Source: CAYTTR01 sp964440805
GTDB taxonomy: Bacteria; Acidobacteriota; Aminicenantia; Aminicenantales; Aminicenantaceae
Assembly: GCA_964440805.1 (NCBI GenBank)
Contig: CAYTTR010000025.1
Span: forward strand, 1 to 41,733
Direction: 5' to 3'
DNA: 41,733 bases
A model generated the notes under the pieces. The model was not told the DNA's origin and searched no databases. It saw only the letters and a program-made list of their open reading frames with translations. Shown piece after piece: positions 6,799-15,258 of this stretch (its first letter is position 1; each line of letters opens with the position of its first letter). The position numbers were made by a program, and so were the translations under genes.

Positions 6799-7506
6799 AT
6801 GTCCTCGTCATATTTGGACTTAATAAAAATTCTAATAATATTTTTATTTTTAAATATCATTTGCTTGGGAAATTATTTATATGAATTTGAGACTATTGAA
6901 CATAATGGTTATTCCACGAAACTTATTCATTATCAAACAGAAGCAAAAAAGATCTTCAAATTATACTTTGAAAGCAAAGGATTCAAAACAGGGATTATAA
7001 AAATTCCCGAGCTCGATGTTGAAGTTATGCTTGAAGAAAATCAATTTTATAAGATAGAAGAAGAAGTTCAGGATGTGTACGAAAGAATAAATGAGATAAG
7101 AAAAGAGTTTGACCTTTCAACTCCTTATCGTCACTTTGCCCGGGGATATGGTTGGTGCGGTGTATTAGAAGTGGAGTATTCAAAAGAAAAGGCCTACGGA
7201 TATATAGTTTTAATCAACAAGAAACTCAATGATGCTAGTATGCTTTATACAAAGGCTCATGAAAACGGTCATTTCCTCTGGTATATTGGTAAACAAGAAA
7301 TAATTTATAAAAAATTTAAGAAATCAGATATTGTAAAATCATATATTACTAATAATGAAGACTTTGGAAATTTATGTGGGTGGATTGCTTTGAAAATGGC
7401 AGGCTATAATCTGGAAGAATGCTTTATAGTTAACACAGAAAATCACGAAGCAGAAATCCGAGTTGCTCGCTTAAGAAATATTGTTAGGAACTATCTTATA
7501 GATTAA
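6799..7506 (+). CDS. membrane-anchored HExxH protein, ImmA/IrrE-like
   Basis: A 235-residue product if started at ATG 6799 (GGA seven bases upstream; a start at 6724 is possible but has no SD). An N-terminal hydrophobic helix (about residues 6-24, DLIKILIIFLFLNIICLG) anchors it. The C-terminal half carries KAHENGHFLWYIG (HENGH at about 154-158) and a following acidic segment NNEDFGNLCGW (E about 187). This spacing resembles the zinc-peptidase module of the ImmA/IrrE (DUF955) type, whose members cleave repressors or stress regulators. No HTH partner is fused. Neighbour context: the preceding gene encodes a membrane protein with two HTH-like modules, and the pair may be a unit. The peptidase call is moderate because the third ligand is uncertain. 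Confidence 0.55.
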   Translation: MSSSYLDLIKILIIFLFLNIICLGNYLYEFETIEHNGYSTKLIHYQTEAKKIFKLYFESKGFKTGIIKIPELDVEVMLEENQFYKIEEEVQDVYERINEIRKEFDLSTPYRHFARGYGWCGVLEVEYSKEKAYGYIVLINKKLNDASMLYTKAHENGHFLWYIGKQEIIYKKFKKSDIVKSYITNNEDFGNLCGWIALKMAGYNLEECFIVNTENHEAEIRVARLRNIVRNYLID

Positions 7507-7517
7507 ATTTGATTTTA

Positions 7518-7540
7518 ATATTTTTTCTGAGAAAAAATAT
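7518..7540. terminator. A/T-rich perfect hairpin after the HExxH gene
   Basis: ATATTTTTTC, loop TGA, GAAAAAATAT form a perfect 10-bp stem 12 bases past the stop codon. It is AT-only apart from one G-C pair and lacks a clean U tract, so it could be a weak terminator or a binding palindrome. Confidence 0.35.
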
Positions 7541-7676
7541 GAATTTTGTCTTCGTATATATATCTTCAAGCCCAGAAAAAATTGTGAGCTGAAGAAAAAT
7601 TACCGGAATTAATTAGAATTTACTTTTATATTTTGTTATTTTGTAGGCTTTGATATCATTTCTTAGGAGTATTAAT

Positions 7677-8375
7677 ATGAAAACAATTGGCTTAATCGGA
7701 GGGATGAGTTGGGAATCTTCTCTTGAATATTACCGCATCATAAATGAAAAGGTTAAAGAAAAACTGGGAGGACTTCATTCGGCTAAGTGCGTGATGTATT
7801 CTGTTAATTTTGCAGAAATTGAAAAACTCCAGCGAGAAGGGAAATGGGAAGATGCTACTGAAATGATGATTGATGCAGCCCGAAGAGTGGAAAGAGCCGG
7901 GGCTGAAATTGTTTTAATTTGTACTAACACCATGCATAAAATGGCCGATGAGGTGGAAAAAAGCGTGGGCATCCCTTTGCTCCATATAGCAGATGTTGCA
8001 GCCAAGGAAATAAAGTCAAAAGGATTTGAAACAGTCGGTCTTTTGGGAACACGGTTCACCATGGAACAGGATTTTTATAAAGGAAGATTGGAAAAAAGAC
8101 ATAATATCCGGGTCATTATACCTGAAGAAAAGGAAAGGGAAACTGTTCATAGGATTATTTTTAATGAATTGTGTTTGGGGATTGTAAAAGAGGAATCTAA
8201 AGAGAAGTTTAAGAGCATTATAGAAAATTTGGTAGCCCATGGAGCCGAAGGGGTGATTCTGGGATGTACAGAAATTCCGTTGATAATAAAGGCAGAAGAT
8301 AGTTCTGTTCCCTTTTTTGATACAACATATATCCATGCCTCTCAGGCCGTAGAATTTGCTCTTGGAGAAGGATAG
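7677..8375 (+). CDS. aspartate/glutamate racemase family protein (YgeA/RacX type)
   Basis: A 232-residue cofactor-independent amino-acid racemase. ATG 7677 follows AGGAG six bases upstream. The signature opening is MKTIGLIGGMSWESS. The two catalytic cysteines are present: C82 in ICTNTMHKM and C197 in ILGCTEIPLI, acting as the paired acid/base thiols that interconvert L- and D-amino acids. The GLLGTRFTMEQDFYKGRL segment is typical of broad-specificity YgeA-like members rather than MurI. It stands alone between two intergenic gaps. D-amino acids for cell wall or signalling are a plausible product; the substrate cannot be read from sequence. Confidence 0.9.
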   Translation: MKTIGLIGGMSWESSLEYYRIINEKVKEKLGGLHSAKCVMYSVNFAEIEKLQREGKWEDATEMMIDAARRVERAGAEIVLICTNTMHKMADEVEKSVGIPLLHIADVAAKEIKSKGFETVGLLGTRFTMEQDFYKGRLEKRHNIRVIIPEEKERETVHRIIFNELCLGIVKEESKEKFKSIIENLVAHGAEGVILGCTEIPLIIKAEDSSVPFFDTTYIHASQAVEFALGEG

Positions 8376-8550
8376 AAGTCCTTTCTCCAATCAGAGTCAG
8401 AGGGCTTGTAAATAAACTACCGTTCATAATTAATAAATATATAACCTGCCTCCTGTTTATTTAACTTATTTTGCTGTCTGTAAAAAAACTTAACTCTTGA
8501 GCTTTATTATTATTTCGTCGGTTCCCTCAAATATTGATGATCGTTTTATT

Positions 8551-8566
8551 TGGCATAAATATTGCT
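8551..8566 (+). promoter_or_regulatory. sigma-54 (RpoN) promoter
   Basis: TGGCATAAATATTGCT fits the -24/-12 consensus TGGCAYRNNNNTTGCW at every defined position, with the invariant GG and GC separated by 10 bases. It lies 80 bp upstream of the small-peptide gene at 8646 and 212 bp upstream of the exported nitroreductase gene, both on the same strand. The rest of the gap 8376-8550 is AT-rich with no other clear element. No RpoN activator gene is in the window. Confidence 0.6.
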
Positions 8567-8645
8567 TAATATAATATATGTCAAATGTTGCCTGTAAATT
8601 GAGGTGACGGGTCTAGCAATTGAACCAAAAATGATGGAGGTCATT

Positions 8646-8747
8646 ATGATTAAAAAATTTTTAACCCTCCTTGTTTTACTTTGTTTAATTGTAATTTTTA
8701 TTTTTCCTGCCGACAATCGGTTCCAAACCGAAATCAGAATTAGATGA
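8646..8747 (+). CDS. 33-residue membrane/leader peptide
   Basis: ATG 8646 has a strong SD (ATGGAGG, GGAGG five bases upstream) and reads MIKKFLTLLVLLCLIVIFIF followed by PADNRF and a short basic tail. That is a lysine-rich N-region and a hydrophobic core like a signal peptide or a single short membrane helix. It lies downstream of the sigma-54 promoter and 30 bp before the exported nitroreductase gene. It may be a small membrane peptide or the surviving 5' end of an exported protein gene. Confidence rests on the ribosome site and clean hydropathy only. Confidence 0.45.
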   Translation: MIKKFLTLLVLLCLIVIFIFPADNRFQTEIRIR

Positions 8748-8777
8748 AATTTTATAGAAAAATATGGGAGGTGTTCT

Positions 8778-9866
8778 ATGAAAAAGATATTTATCATTTT
8801 ATGGGGACTAACGGTGCTTTTCATACTTGATGGATTTCTTCCGGCACAGGAAAAGAATCAACCCGGTCTTTCCTTGAAAGAAACATTTGTTATTTATGTC
8901 CAGTCGGTCCAGAATTCAGACCTGGAAAGTCTTTTTACTACAGTTACTGATGAAGAGAGGCTTGTTTTCCTCACCGCAACCGGAAGACTCATTGATTCCC
9001 GCCAGGGTTACTACTCTTTTCATGAAGAATGGTTCAGAGAAGAAGACTGGGAGATGCCGGTCGAATTGTTGGAAATCAATGAAGGCCAAGAATTTGGATA
9101 CACTATTGCCAAATTTTTTTACAAGGGCCGCACCAATGAAGGCAGTTATGCGGCAATCGACTCTTATTTCACCCTGATCTTCCGAAGGGAAGAGGGGATG
9201 TGGAAGGTGATGGCCGATATCTGTACTCCTATAAAAAGATATTATGTGGAGAAAGATTCGAATTTGGAATACTCCGGTCAGCAGACTTATCTCTTCGACA
9301 TCATAAAAAATCGCCGCACGGTAAGAAAATTTAAATCCACGCCGGTCCCTCAAGAACACATTTTGAAAATCCTGGAAGCTGCCAGGTTTGCCCCCACAGC
9401 CGGGAACCAGCAGCCCTGGAAATTCCTGATTATTCAGGACCGGTATAGATTAGATAGTCTTAAAAATGCTGCTCTGGAATGGTTCATCGAGAAATATAAA
9501 AAAATGATACAACCGGCCGTAGAGGAGCTTAAAAAGACCCGAGAATCTCTGAAGCAAACGCTGGCCAATGTCTTGTCGGCACCGGTCTATGTGGCCGTAC
9601 TGGTGGATTCAGAGGCCAAATATCCTGATTATGTAATCTATGACGGAACTCTGGCGGCCGGGTATCTAATGATTGCAGCCCGGGCGCTCGGTTATGGAAC
9701 CGGTTTTTTTACTACCTTTTTCCCTGAAGAAAAAATGAAAGATTTATTTAATATTCCCAAACAGTATAAACTAATTTGTTTTACTCCTATCGGTATCCCG
9801 TCTGAGTGGCCGGATACTCCTCCCAAGAAGAATCTGGAAGATGTGGTCTTTTTTGAATCCTTTTGA
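8778..9866 (+). CDS. exported NTF2-like/nitroreductase fusion
   Basis: A 362-residue protein. Residues 1-23 are a signal peptide ending LPAQ. Residues about 32-155 form an NTF2/SnoaL-type cone domain (ETFVIYVQSVQNSDLESL, then SYFTLIFRREEGMWKVMADI). Residues about 172-360 are a nitroreductase domain: FMN-phosphate-binding NRRTVRKF (178-185), RFAPTAGNQQPW (203-214), and GYLMIAARALGYGTGF near 305. Nitroreductases are normally cytoplasmic FMN/NAD(P)H enzymes, so a signal sequence plus an NTF2-like domain is unusual. The flavin would have to be loaded before or after export, and the electron donor is unknown. SD GGGAGG precedes the ATG. Probably transcribed from the sigma-54 promoter at 8551. Confidence 0.8.
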   Translation: MKKIFIILWGLTVLFILDGFLPAQEKNQPGLSLKETFVIYVQSVQNSDLESLFTTVTDEERLVFLTATGRLIDSRQGYYSFHEEWFREEDWEMPVELLEINEGQEFGYTIAKFFYKGRTNEGSYAAIDSYFTLIFRREEGMWKVMADICTPIKRYYVEKDSNLEYSGQQTYLFDIIKNRRTVRKFKSTPVPQEHILKILEAARFAPTAGNQQPWKFLIIQDRYRLDSLKNAALEWFIEKYKKMIQPAVEELKKTRESLKQTLANVLSAPVYVAVLVDSEAKYPDYVIYDGTLAAGYLMIAARALGYGTGFFTTFFPEEKMKDLFNIPKQYKLICFTPIGIPSEWPDTPPKKNLEDVVFFESF

Positions 9867-9920
9867 AAAAATGTTCAAGTTAAGTATTGTCAGTGAGTGA
9901 GAAGTGAGAAAATGGGTAGA

Positions 9921-12029
9921 TTAATTTCCTCCGATTCTCTCGATAATAAAATTTCCGTAAGAATCAACCAGCAACTTCCAGGAGGGACCGATGAAAGTAG
10001 TAGAGTCGAGTTCTTTTATAAGGGCAGGGCCTTTGATTTCATGACCTGCTTTGAGGTTATCTCTTCTGTAAACCGGGCACTGGGCTAAATAGGCCTTTTT
10101 CTTCCCGGGAATCTCTGGCAGCCAGACCTGTCGCACTTCTTCCCGGGCTTTTTCTACCGGCTCTTCTGCTTTTTCCACTTGAGGAAAGCCCGGTTTTTTT
10201 ACTTTTCTCACTGCCCGCAATCTCAGATTGACTACCTGAATTGGCTCTTTCTGGTCAGAGTGGCCGTAGGTTTTTTTATGTGCTTTATGGAAAAGAGAGG
10301 CTAAGGATTCAAGCTCAGCCAGTGAAAAATTTTCATCGGGCAGGGGAATACTAAGCTCGAAATTCTGGCCCACATAGCGGAGGTCTGCCGAAGGAAAATA
10401 AGCTCTCTTTTTCTCAGGAACTCCGCCTTCCTGGAACCATTTTTCAGCCTGCTGCCGTAATTCCAGGAAAGTTTGACGGATGGAGGGAAGGGTTTTTTTA
10501 TTTAGCTGAATAAGTTTTGTTTTGGTGAAGTCAAGAGTTACATCAGAAGAAAGTAAGCCGGCTGCAGAAAAAAGACCGGGATAACAAGGGATTACAACCC
10601 GCCTTATATTCATTTCTTCAGCCAAAGTGGTGGCGTGAAGGGGGCCTGAGCCTCCGTAGGCAATCAGGGTAAAGTCACGGGGGTCATATCCCTGGCTGAC
10701 AGAGACCAGCCGGAGGATATTCAGCATATTAGAATTAACCACAGTCAGGATTCCTCTGGCTGCCTCCTTAATTCCAATCCCCAAAGGGCCGGCTGTTTTT
10801 ACTCCGACTGCAGCTTCAGCTTTCTTTGGATGAAGGGCCATTTTTCCCCCAAGAAGGTCATTTTCACCCAGATAACCCAGCACTATATAAGCATCAGTTA
10901 CAGTGGGATTTCGACCGCCCCGGCCGTAACAGGCCGGTCCAGGCTCAGCGCCGGCGCTCTGCGGACCCACCTGGAGATGACCTCCTGGGTCAATCCAGGC
11001 GATGCTTCCCGAACCGGCTCCGCATTCGGCCACATCAATCATGGGAAATCGGACTGGGTAGCCGCCGTGGCTTCTTCCACCCCGGTGGATATCACCTCCC
11101 ACCTGGTAGTCGGTAGTATATTGCGGTTTTCCTTGAAGAATAAGGCCGGCTTTAGCTGTGGTTCCTCCCATGTCAAAAGCAATAACTCTGGGAAGGCGGA
11201 GAAGACGGGAAAGCCTTGATGCAGCCATGATGCCTGCAGCAGGCCCTGATTCAACCATCACATGGGGGTGTTTGGCTGCCTCATCTGAGGGAAGCATTCC
11301 TCCCCCTGAATGCATAATGAAAAGGTCTGGTTTTTTCCAGCCGCTTTCCTTTAGCTTTTGGAAAATAGTCAAGAGGTAGTTTGTAACCAGGGGAGCCACT
11401 GCTGCGGCCACTGTGGTGGTGCTTGTTCTTTCGTATTCCCTGAATTCAGGAGAAATCTGGCTTGAAAGAAAAATACGATGAGGGGGAAAAAATTCTTTGG
11501 CAACTTGGTAAATCTTTTTTTCGTGCCCTGGATTTAAAAAAGAAAAAAGAAGAGATATAGCCAGGGATTCCACTTCTTCACGCTGCATCCTCTCCATATT
11601 CTCCCTAATAGATTCAAGATCAAGCTTTTTTGCCACCCGGCCGTCTGCTCCAATTCTCTCCGGTATTTCCATGACCAGGTGGCGGGGAACCAGTGGGGGC
11701 CTTCTTTCCACCTGGAGGTTATAGAGTTCGGGCCTGTCTTGCCGGCCTATTTCCAGAAGATCCCGGAACCCTTCAGTAACCAGAAGCCCGGTTTTAGCTG
11801 TTTTTCTTTCCAGAAGAGAATTGGTAACCAGGGTAGTGCCGTGGATGACTGCTTCAGCCAGGGAGACATCCGAACCGGTTAGTTTAAAAACCTGGGATAA
11901 TCCTTCAAGCAGGGCTTTTTCCGGTTGGCGGGGAGTCGAAGGGAGCTTAAGAGGCCACAGTTTGGATTTCTTCTGGTCATAAAGAAGGATATCGGTAAAA
12001 GTTCCTCCTGTATCTATGGCTACTCTCAC
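9921..12029 (-). CDS. hyuA: hydantoinase/oxoprolinase family subunit A
   Basis: HyuA-type subunit (702 residues, full length), the ATPase-like half of ATP-dependent cyclic-amide hydrolases (N-methylhydantoinase, 5-oxoprolinase, acetone carboxylase relatives). N-terminal MRVAIDTGGTFTDILLYDQ is the actin-like phosphate-1 motif. IHGTTLVTNSLLERK (about residue 65) and FDMGGTTAKAGLI (about residue 290) are the other nucleotide-fold motifs, followed by the conserved VAECGAGSGSIAWID stretch. It overlaps hyuB by ATGA at 12026-12029, so both subunits are made in equal amounts. The true substrate (hydantoin, 5-oxoproline or another lactam) cannot be deduced. It is the last gene of the asnB-like-hyuB-hyuA operon. 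Confidence 0.9.
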   Translation of the reverse strand: MRVAIDTGGTFTDILLYDQKKSKLWPLKLPSTPRQPEKALLEGLSQVFKLTGSDVSLAEAVIHGTTLVTNSLLERKTAKTGLLVTEGFRDLLEIGRQDRPELYNLQVERRPPLVPRHLVMEIPERIGADGRVAKKLDLESIRENMERMQREEVESLAISLLFSFLNPGHEKKIYQVAKEFFPPHRIFLSSQISPEFREYERTSTTTVAAAVAPLVTNYLLTIFQKLKESGWKKPDLFIMHSGGGMLPSDEAAKHPHVMVESGPAAGIMAASRLSRLLRLPRVIAFDMGGTTAKAGLILQGKPQYTTDYQVGGDIHRGGRSHGGYPVRFPMIDVAECGAGSGSIAWIDPGGHLQVGPQSAGAEPGPACYGRGGRNPTVTDAYIVLGYLGENDLLGGKMALHPKKAEAAVGVKTAGPLGIGIKEAARGILTVVNSNMLNILRLVSVSQGYDPRDFTLIAYGGSGPLHATTLAEEMNIRRVVIPCYPGLFSAAGLLSSDVTLDFTKTKLIQLNKKTLPSIRQTFLELRQQAEKWFQEGGVPEKKRAYFPSADLRYVGQNFELSIPLPDENFSLAELESLASLFHKAHKKTYGHSDQKEPIQVVNLRLRAVRKVKKPGFPQVEKAEEPVEKAREEVRQVWLPEIPGKKKAYLAQCPVYRRDNLKAGHEIKGPALIKELDSTTFIGPSWKLLVDSYGNFIIERIGGN

Positions 12030-13795
12030 TGTTTTTTCACCTTATTTTGCTCAATCTGCTGCCGGAGCTTTACGGTTTCTTCCTGATTTATTCTTTTTTT
12101 TCCTTTAAATATAACGCCATAAGCTTTTTTTGCCTGGGCCTGGCTTATTTTTCCTGCTTTGAAATCAGCCAGAACTTTCTCAGGCAGCCTCTCTGAAGGA
12201 GAGCCGTAGCCGCCTCCTCCTGCTGTCCGGGCGCTTAAGATATCTCCTTTTCCAATAAGCAGGCCGGCAATTTTAGAGGGGATTTTTTTTCTTTTTCCTG
12301 GATTTAGTAGAAATAGCCCGGTCTTTCCTGGGAATCCTCCCTCAAGTCCCCAGGGAGGAATAAGGTGACGGTCGGAGTGGGCGGAAAAAAGGACTGGAGC
12401 TAAGGCCAGAATGTCTTTTTTTATAGCCAGGCCTCCCCGGTATCTTCCTGGCCCGCCTGAATCCTTGACCAGGCTGTAGAGTAAAACCCGGAGAGGATAT
12501 TCCATTTCCATGGCTTCAACTGGAAGGTTGGAAGTGTTAGTGATATGAACCTGGACCCCGTCTAATCCATCTCTGTTGAAGCGGGCCCCCATTCCCCCAC
12601 CGAGAGCTTCGACATAAACGAAATTTCGACCAGAGAGTTTTTTTGATCCGCCGAAAACAAGAGCAGTGGTAGCTCCGTTTGAGGCAGCCATTATTTTTTC
12701 TGGCACAGCCCGGCTTAATGCTCCCAGAATAACATCAACTACCCGCTGGCAGGTATCTGTCCGGCCGCCTACTGCTGCCGGCTCCCTGGCGTTCACCAGG
12801 CATCCTTCCGGGGCAATGATTTGAACTGGTCTCTGGAAGCCAGCATTCATGGGGACATTCGGTGCGGTTAGGGCTTTTACGGCATAATAGACAGAAGCTT
12901 CAAGAGCAGGCCGGACCATGTTGATTCCGCCTTCAGCCTGAGGAGATGTTCCATCAAAATCAAAGGTAATTAAGGGGGCCTTACCATGAGAAATCTTGAC
13001 CAGAACTTTAATCAGCAGTTTTTGTTTAGAGATTCCGTCATCGTCCATGTAATCCTGGAAACTGTATTCCCCTTCCGGTATTTCCCGGATTTTCTGTCGC
13101 AGCCTCCTTTCGCTGTAGTCAAGAATTGAGGCTAAGCATTTGCTGATGGTTGGTTTTCCAAAACGATTGAATAGTTCCTGGAGCCTTTTTTCTCCCTGGT
13201 TCAATGAAGCCAGTTGAGCCCGGAAATCACCGGCTCTTTCATCTCGCCCTCTCATGTTGGACAAAATGAAATCGAGCAGTTCTTCCTGAAGCCGGCCTTT
13301 TACCTGGATCCAGGTGGGCGGCAGGCGGAATCCTTCCTGGTAAATTTCAGTGGAAGCTCCGGCTGTTCCGGCTCCGGGAAAAGAGCCTCCTACATCCGAC
13401 CAGTGGGCAATATTGGCGGCAAAGGCAGCTAACCGGCCTTTCACCGGAACCGGCCGTATCAAGGTGATATCAGGCAGATGGGAGCCTCCTCCAAGATAGG
13501 GATCGTTGGCAATTATAACATCACCTGAGTGGAAAGAGTTTGGGTCGTTTTCCCGGGTAATCTTTTTCATCAGGCCCAGCATTGAACCCAGATGAATAGG
13601 TATGTGTTCGGCTAAGGAGATAAGTTCACCTTTAGGTGAAAAGACGGCGCAGGAGCAGTCCCGGCGTTCCTTGATGTTGGTGGAATAGGCTGTCTGAATA
13701 AGGGTAACGCCCATTTCTTCGGCAATACCCTGAAAAGCTCTTCTTATGACCTCGGTGGTGATAGGGTCGGTTGAATTTTTCGGATTATGCCTCAT
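12026..13795 (-). CDS. hyuB: hydantoinase/oxoprolinase family subunit B
   Basis: HyuB-type subunit (589 residues). DPITTEVIRRAFQGIAEEMG is the standard start of the family. GDVIIANDPYLGGGSHLPD and the following PVKGRLAAFAANIAHWSDVG carry the conserved Asp/His metal site. GGGMGARFNRDGLDGVQV and the C-terminal ARTAGGGGYGSPSER are further family hallmarks. A basic tail (about the last 25 residues) extends beyond the usual end. The start overlaps the asparagine-synthetase-like gene by ATGA (13792-13795) and the end overlaps hyuA the same way, making a translationally coupled trio. Confidence 0.9.
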   Translation of the reverse strand: MRHNPKNSTDPITTEVIRRAFQGIAEEMGVTLIQTAYSTNIKERRDCSCAVFSPKGELISLAEHIPIHLGSMLGLMKKITRENDPNSFHSGDVIIANDPYLGGGSHLPDITLIRPVPVKGRLAAFAANIAHWSDVGGSFPGAGTAGASTEIYQEGFRLPPTWIQVKGRLQEELLDFILSNMRGRDERAGDFRAQLASLNQGEKRLQELFNRFGKPTISKCLASILDYSERRLRQKIREIPEGEYSFQDYMDDDGISKQKLLIKVLVKISHGKAPLITFDFDGTSPQAEGGINMVRPALEASVYYAVKALTAPNVPMNAGFQRPVQIIAPEGCLVNAREPAAVGGRTDTCQRVVDVILGALSRAVPEKIMAASNGATTALVFGGSKKLSGRNFVYVEALGGGMGARFNRDGLDGVQVHITNTSNLPVEAMEMEYPLRVLLYSLVKDSGGPGRYRGGLAIKKDILALAPVLFSAHSDRHLIPPWGLEGGFPGKTGLFLLNPGKRKKIPSKIAGLLIGKGDILSARTAGGGGYGSPSERLPEKVLADFKAGKISQAQAKKAYGVIFKGKKRINQEETVKLRQQIEQNKVKKQ

Positions 13796-15258
13796 ATGTA
13801 TTGAGTCCGGCCGATTTCCTCAAGGGGAATCTTGTCACCAAAAAAGCTTTTAAAAATCCGGTAATAAAGAAGCTCTTCTTTGGAACGAATATGGAAGTTT
13901 GCTCCCAGCTCTCTTTCGGAGGCAAATTCCTGATCACTTATTTTCTCTTCTGCGTATTCGGCCAGCAGGTCCCAGACTCCGGCACCCTGCCAGAACTTTT
14001 CCTTTTCCCTCCATATAATTTCTTCAGGCAGATGTCCCGTCAGAGCCTTTCGCAAGGGCCATTTCTCTGTTCCTTCCGGTTCCCGTATTTTCCAGCGGGC
14101 GGGAATAGCCAAAGCGTATCGGACTACATCCGGATCAAGAAAAGGAGTAATCACTTGAGTGCCGTGAGCACTGGCCGAGCGGTCAACCCGCTGCAGGGCT
14201 GTATTGTGAAGGGAGGCAATGGCATCCTGGATGCATAGGGTGAGCTCAACCTCGCCCTGGCAGTCCTTTTGGTAATCATAGCCGGCAAAAAGCTCATCTC
14301 CTCCTTCTCCTGAAAAGACAAAAGGAACATGTTCTGAAGCAAGCTCTGCTACCAGATAATTACCGATAGCGCTGCGGACTAATGGGGCGTCGAATGCTTC
14401 TAAATGGTAGATGACTTTATCCAGCACGGCCAGCATTTCTTTCGTGGTATAAAGGCGCTCGTGATGTTCGGCTCCTATATGCTCGGCTACCAGGCGGGCG
14501 TATTTAAGATCAGGAGCTTCCTTAATGCCGGCTGAAAAAGTAAGAAGGCGGCTAACGAAATTTTTTGCCAGGGCTGCTACAGCGCTTGAATCAACTCCTC
14601 CGCTTAACCAGACGCCTACTTCAATCCCTGAAGCCGGAAGAGCTCTTTGCACTGCCTCTTTAAGGCAATCATAAAGCCCGGCGACGCTGTCCATGGGAGC
14701 CTCAAAGCTTACCTGCTCCGGCATGAAATGTTTTAAAGGGAAAATTCCCAGGTCAGACAGCATGAAGTGCCCCGGCGGGAATTCTTTTACTTCGTCCACA
14801 AAATCAACCAGGGCTTTTATTTCAGAAGCGAAACAGATTGCCGCATTTCTGAAGCCGTAATAGAGGGGGCGAATGCCCAATGGGTCTCGGGCCAGTATCA
14901 AACGGTTTTTTTCAGCAATAGCCAGGGCGAATTCACCCTCCAGTTTATCAAAAAGTTTTATTTCGCAGTGATTGTAAGTATCCAGAATTTTCTCTGCTTG
15001 GATTTTTTTGCCGCTGCCTGAGGAATGGAGTTTTTCCTTGTGGGTAAGCCTTCCGTCAATAACGATGTTTGTACCGCTTTTTGGCTTTTTCAAAGGGCCT
15101 GACTTTTCTTTTATGCTTTTAAGTCCATGGGCTCCCAGAGTGGTACTAAAACCTTCCCAGATCACTCCGTCCGTGGAATCTTTGTATTTCATCTTTTGAA
15201 GCATCCGGGAAACGATCTTTTCCCCTTCCGGTGTCATAATTCCAGCGATTCTGCTCAT
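13792..15258 (-). CDS. asparagine synthetase-like enzyme with dead glutaminase site
   Basis: A 488-residue AsnB-fold protein. In active AsnB the residue after Met is the glutaminase Cys. Here the N-terminus is MSRIAGIM, so Ser replaces Cys and glutamine hydrolysis should be lost or much reduced, although the N-terminal domain is still folded (ARDPLGIRPLYYG, CFASEIKALVD). The C-terminal adenylating domain is intact: PP-loop WLSGGVDSSAVAALA and FSGEGGDELFAGYDYQK. It could therefore use free ammonia or another nucleophile, as in beta-lactam-synthetase and lasso-peptide cyclase relatives with inactive N-domains. SD AAGGAGG lies eight bases before the ATG. Coupled by ATGA to hyuB, so its product or substrate probably feeds HyuAB. 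Confidence 0.85.
   Translation of the reverse strand: MSRIAGIMTPEGEKIVSRMLQKMKYKDSTDGVIWEGFSTTLGAHGLKSIKEKSGPLKKPKSGTNIVIDGRLTHKEKLHSSGSGKKIQAEKILDTYNHCEIKLFDKLEGEFALAIAEKNRLILARDPLGIRPLYYGFRNAAICFASEIKALVDFVDEVKEFPPGHFMLSDLGIFPLKHFMPEQVSFEAPMDSVAGLYDCLKEAVQRALPASGIEVGVWLSGGVDSSAVAALAKNFVSRLLTFSAGIKEAPDLKYARLVAEHIGAEHHERLYTTKEMLAVLDKVIYHLEAFDAPLVRSAIGNYLVAELASEHVPFVFSGEGGDELFAGYDYQKDCQGEVELTLCIQDAIASLHNTALQRVDRSASAHGTQVITPFLDPDVVRYALAIPARWKIREPEGTEKWPLRKALTGHLPEEIIWREKEKFWQGAGVWDLLAEYAEEKISDQEFASERELGANFHIRSKEELLYYRIFKSFFGDKIPLEEIGRTQYI

Noticed and set aside
8546..8824. 92-codon minus-strand frame
   Set aside because: It covers the sigma-54 site, the small peptide gene and the signal peptide of the nitroreductase on the other strand; no SD and no protein-like features.
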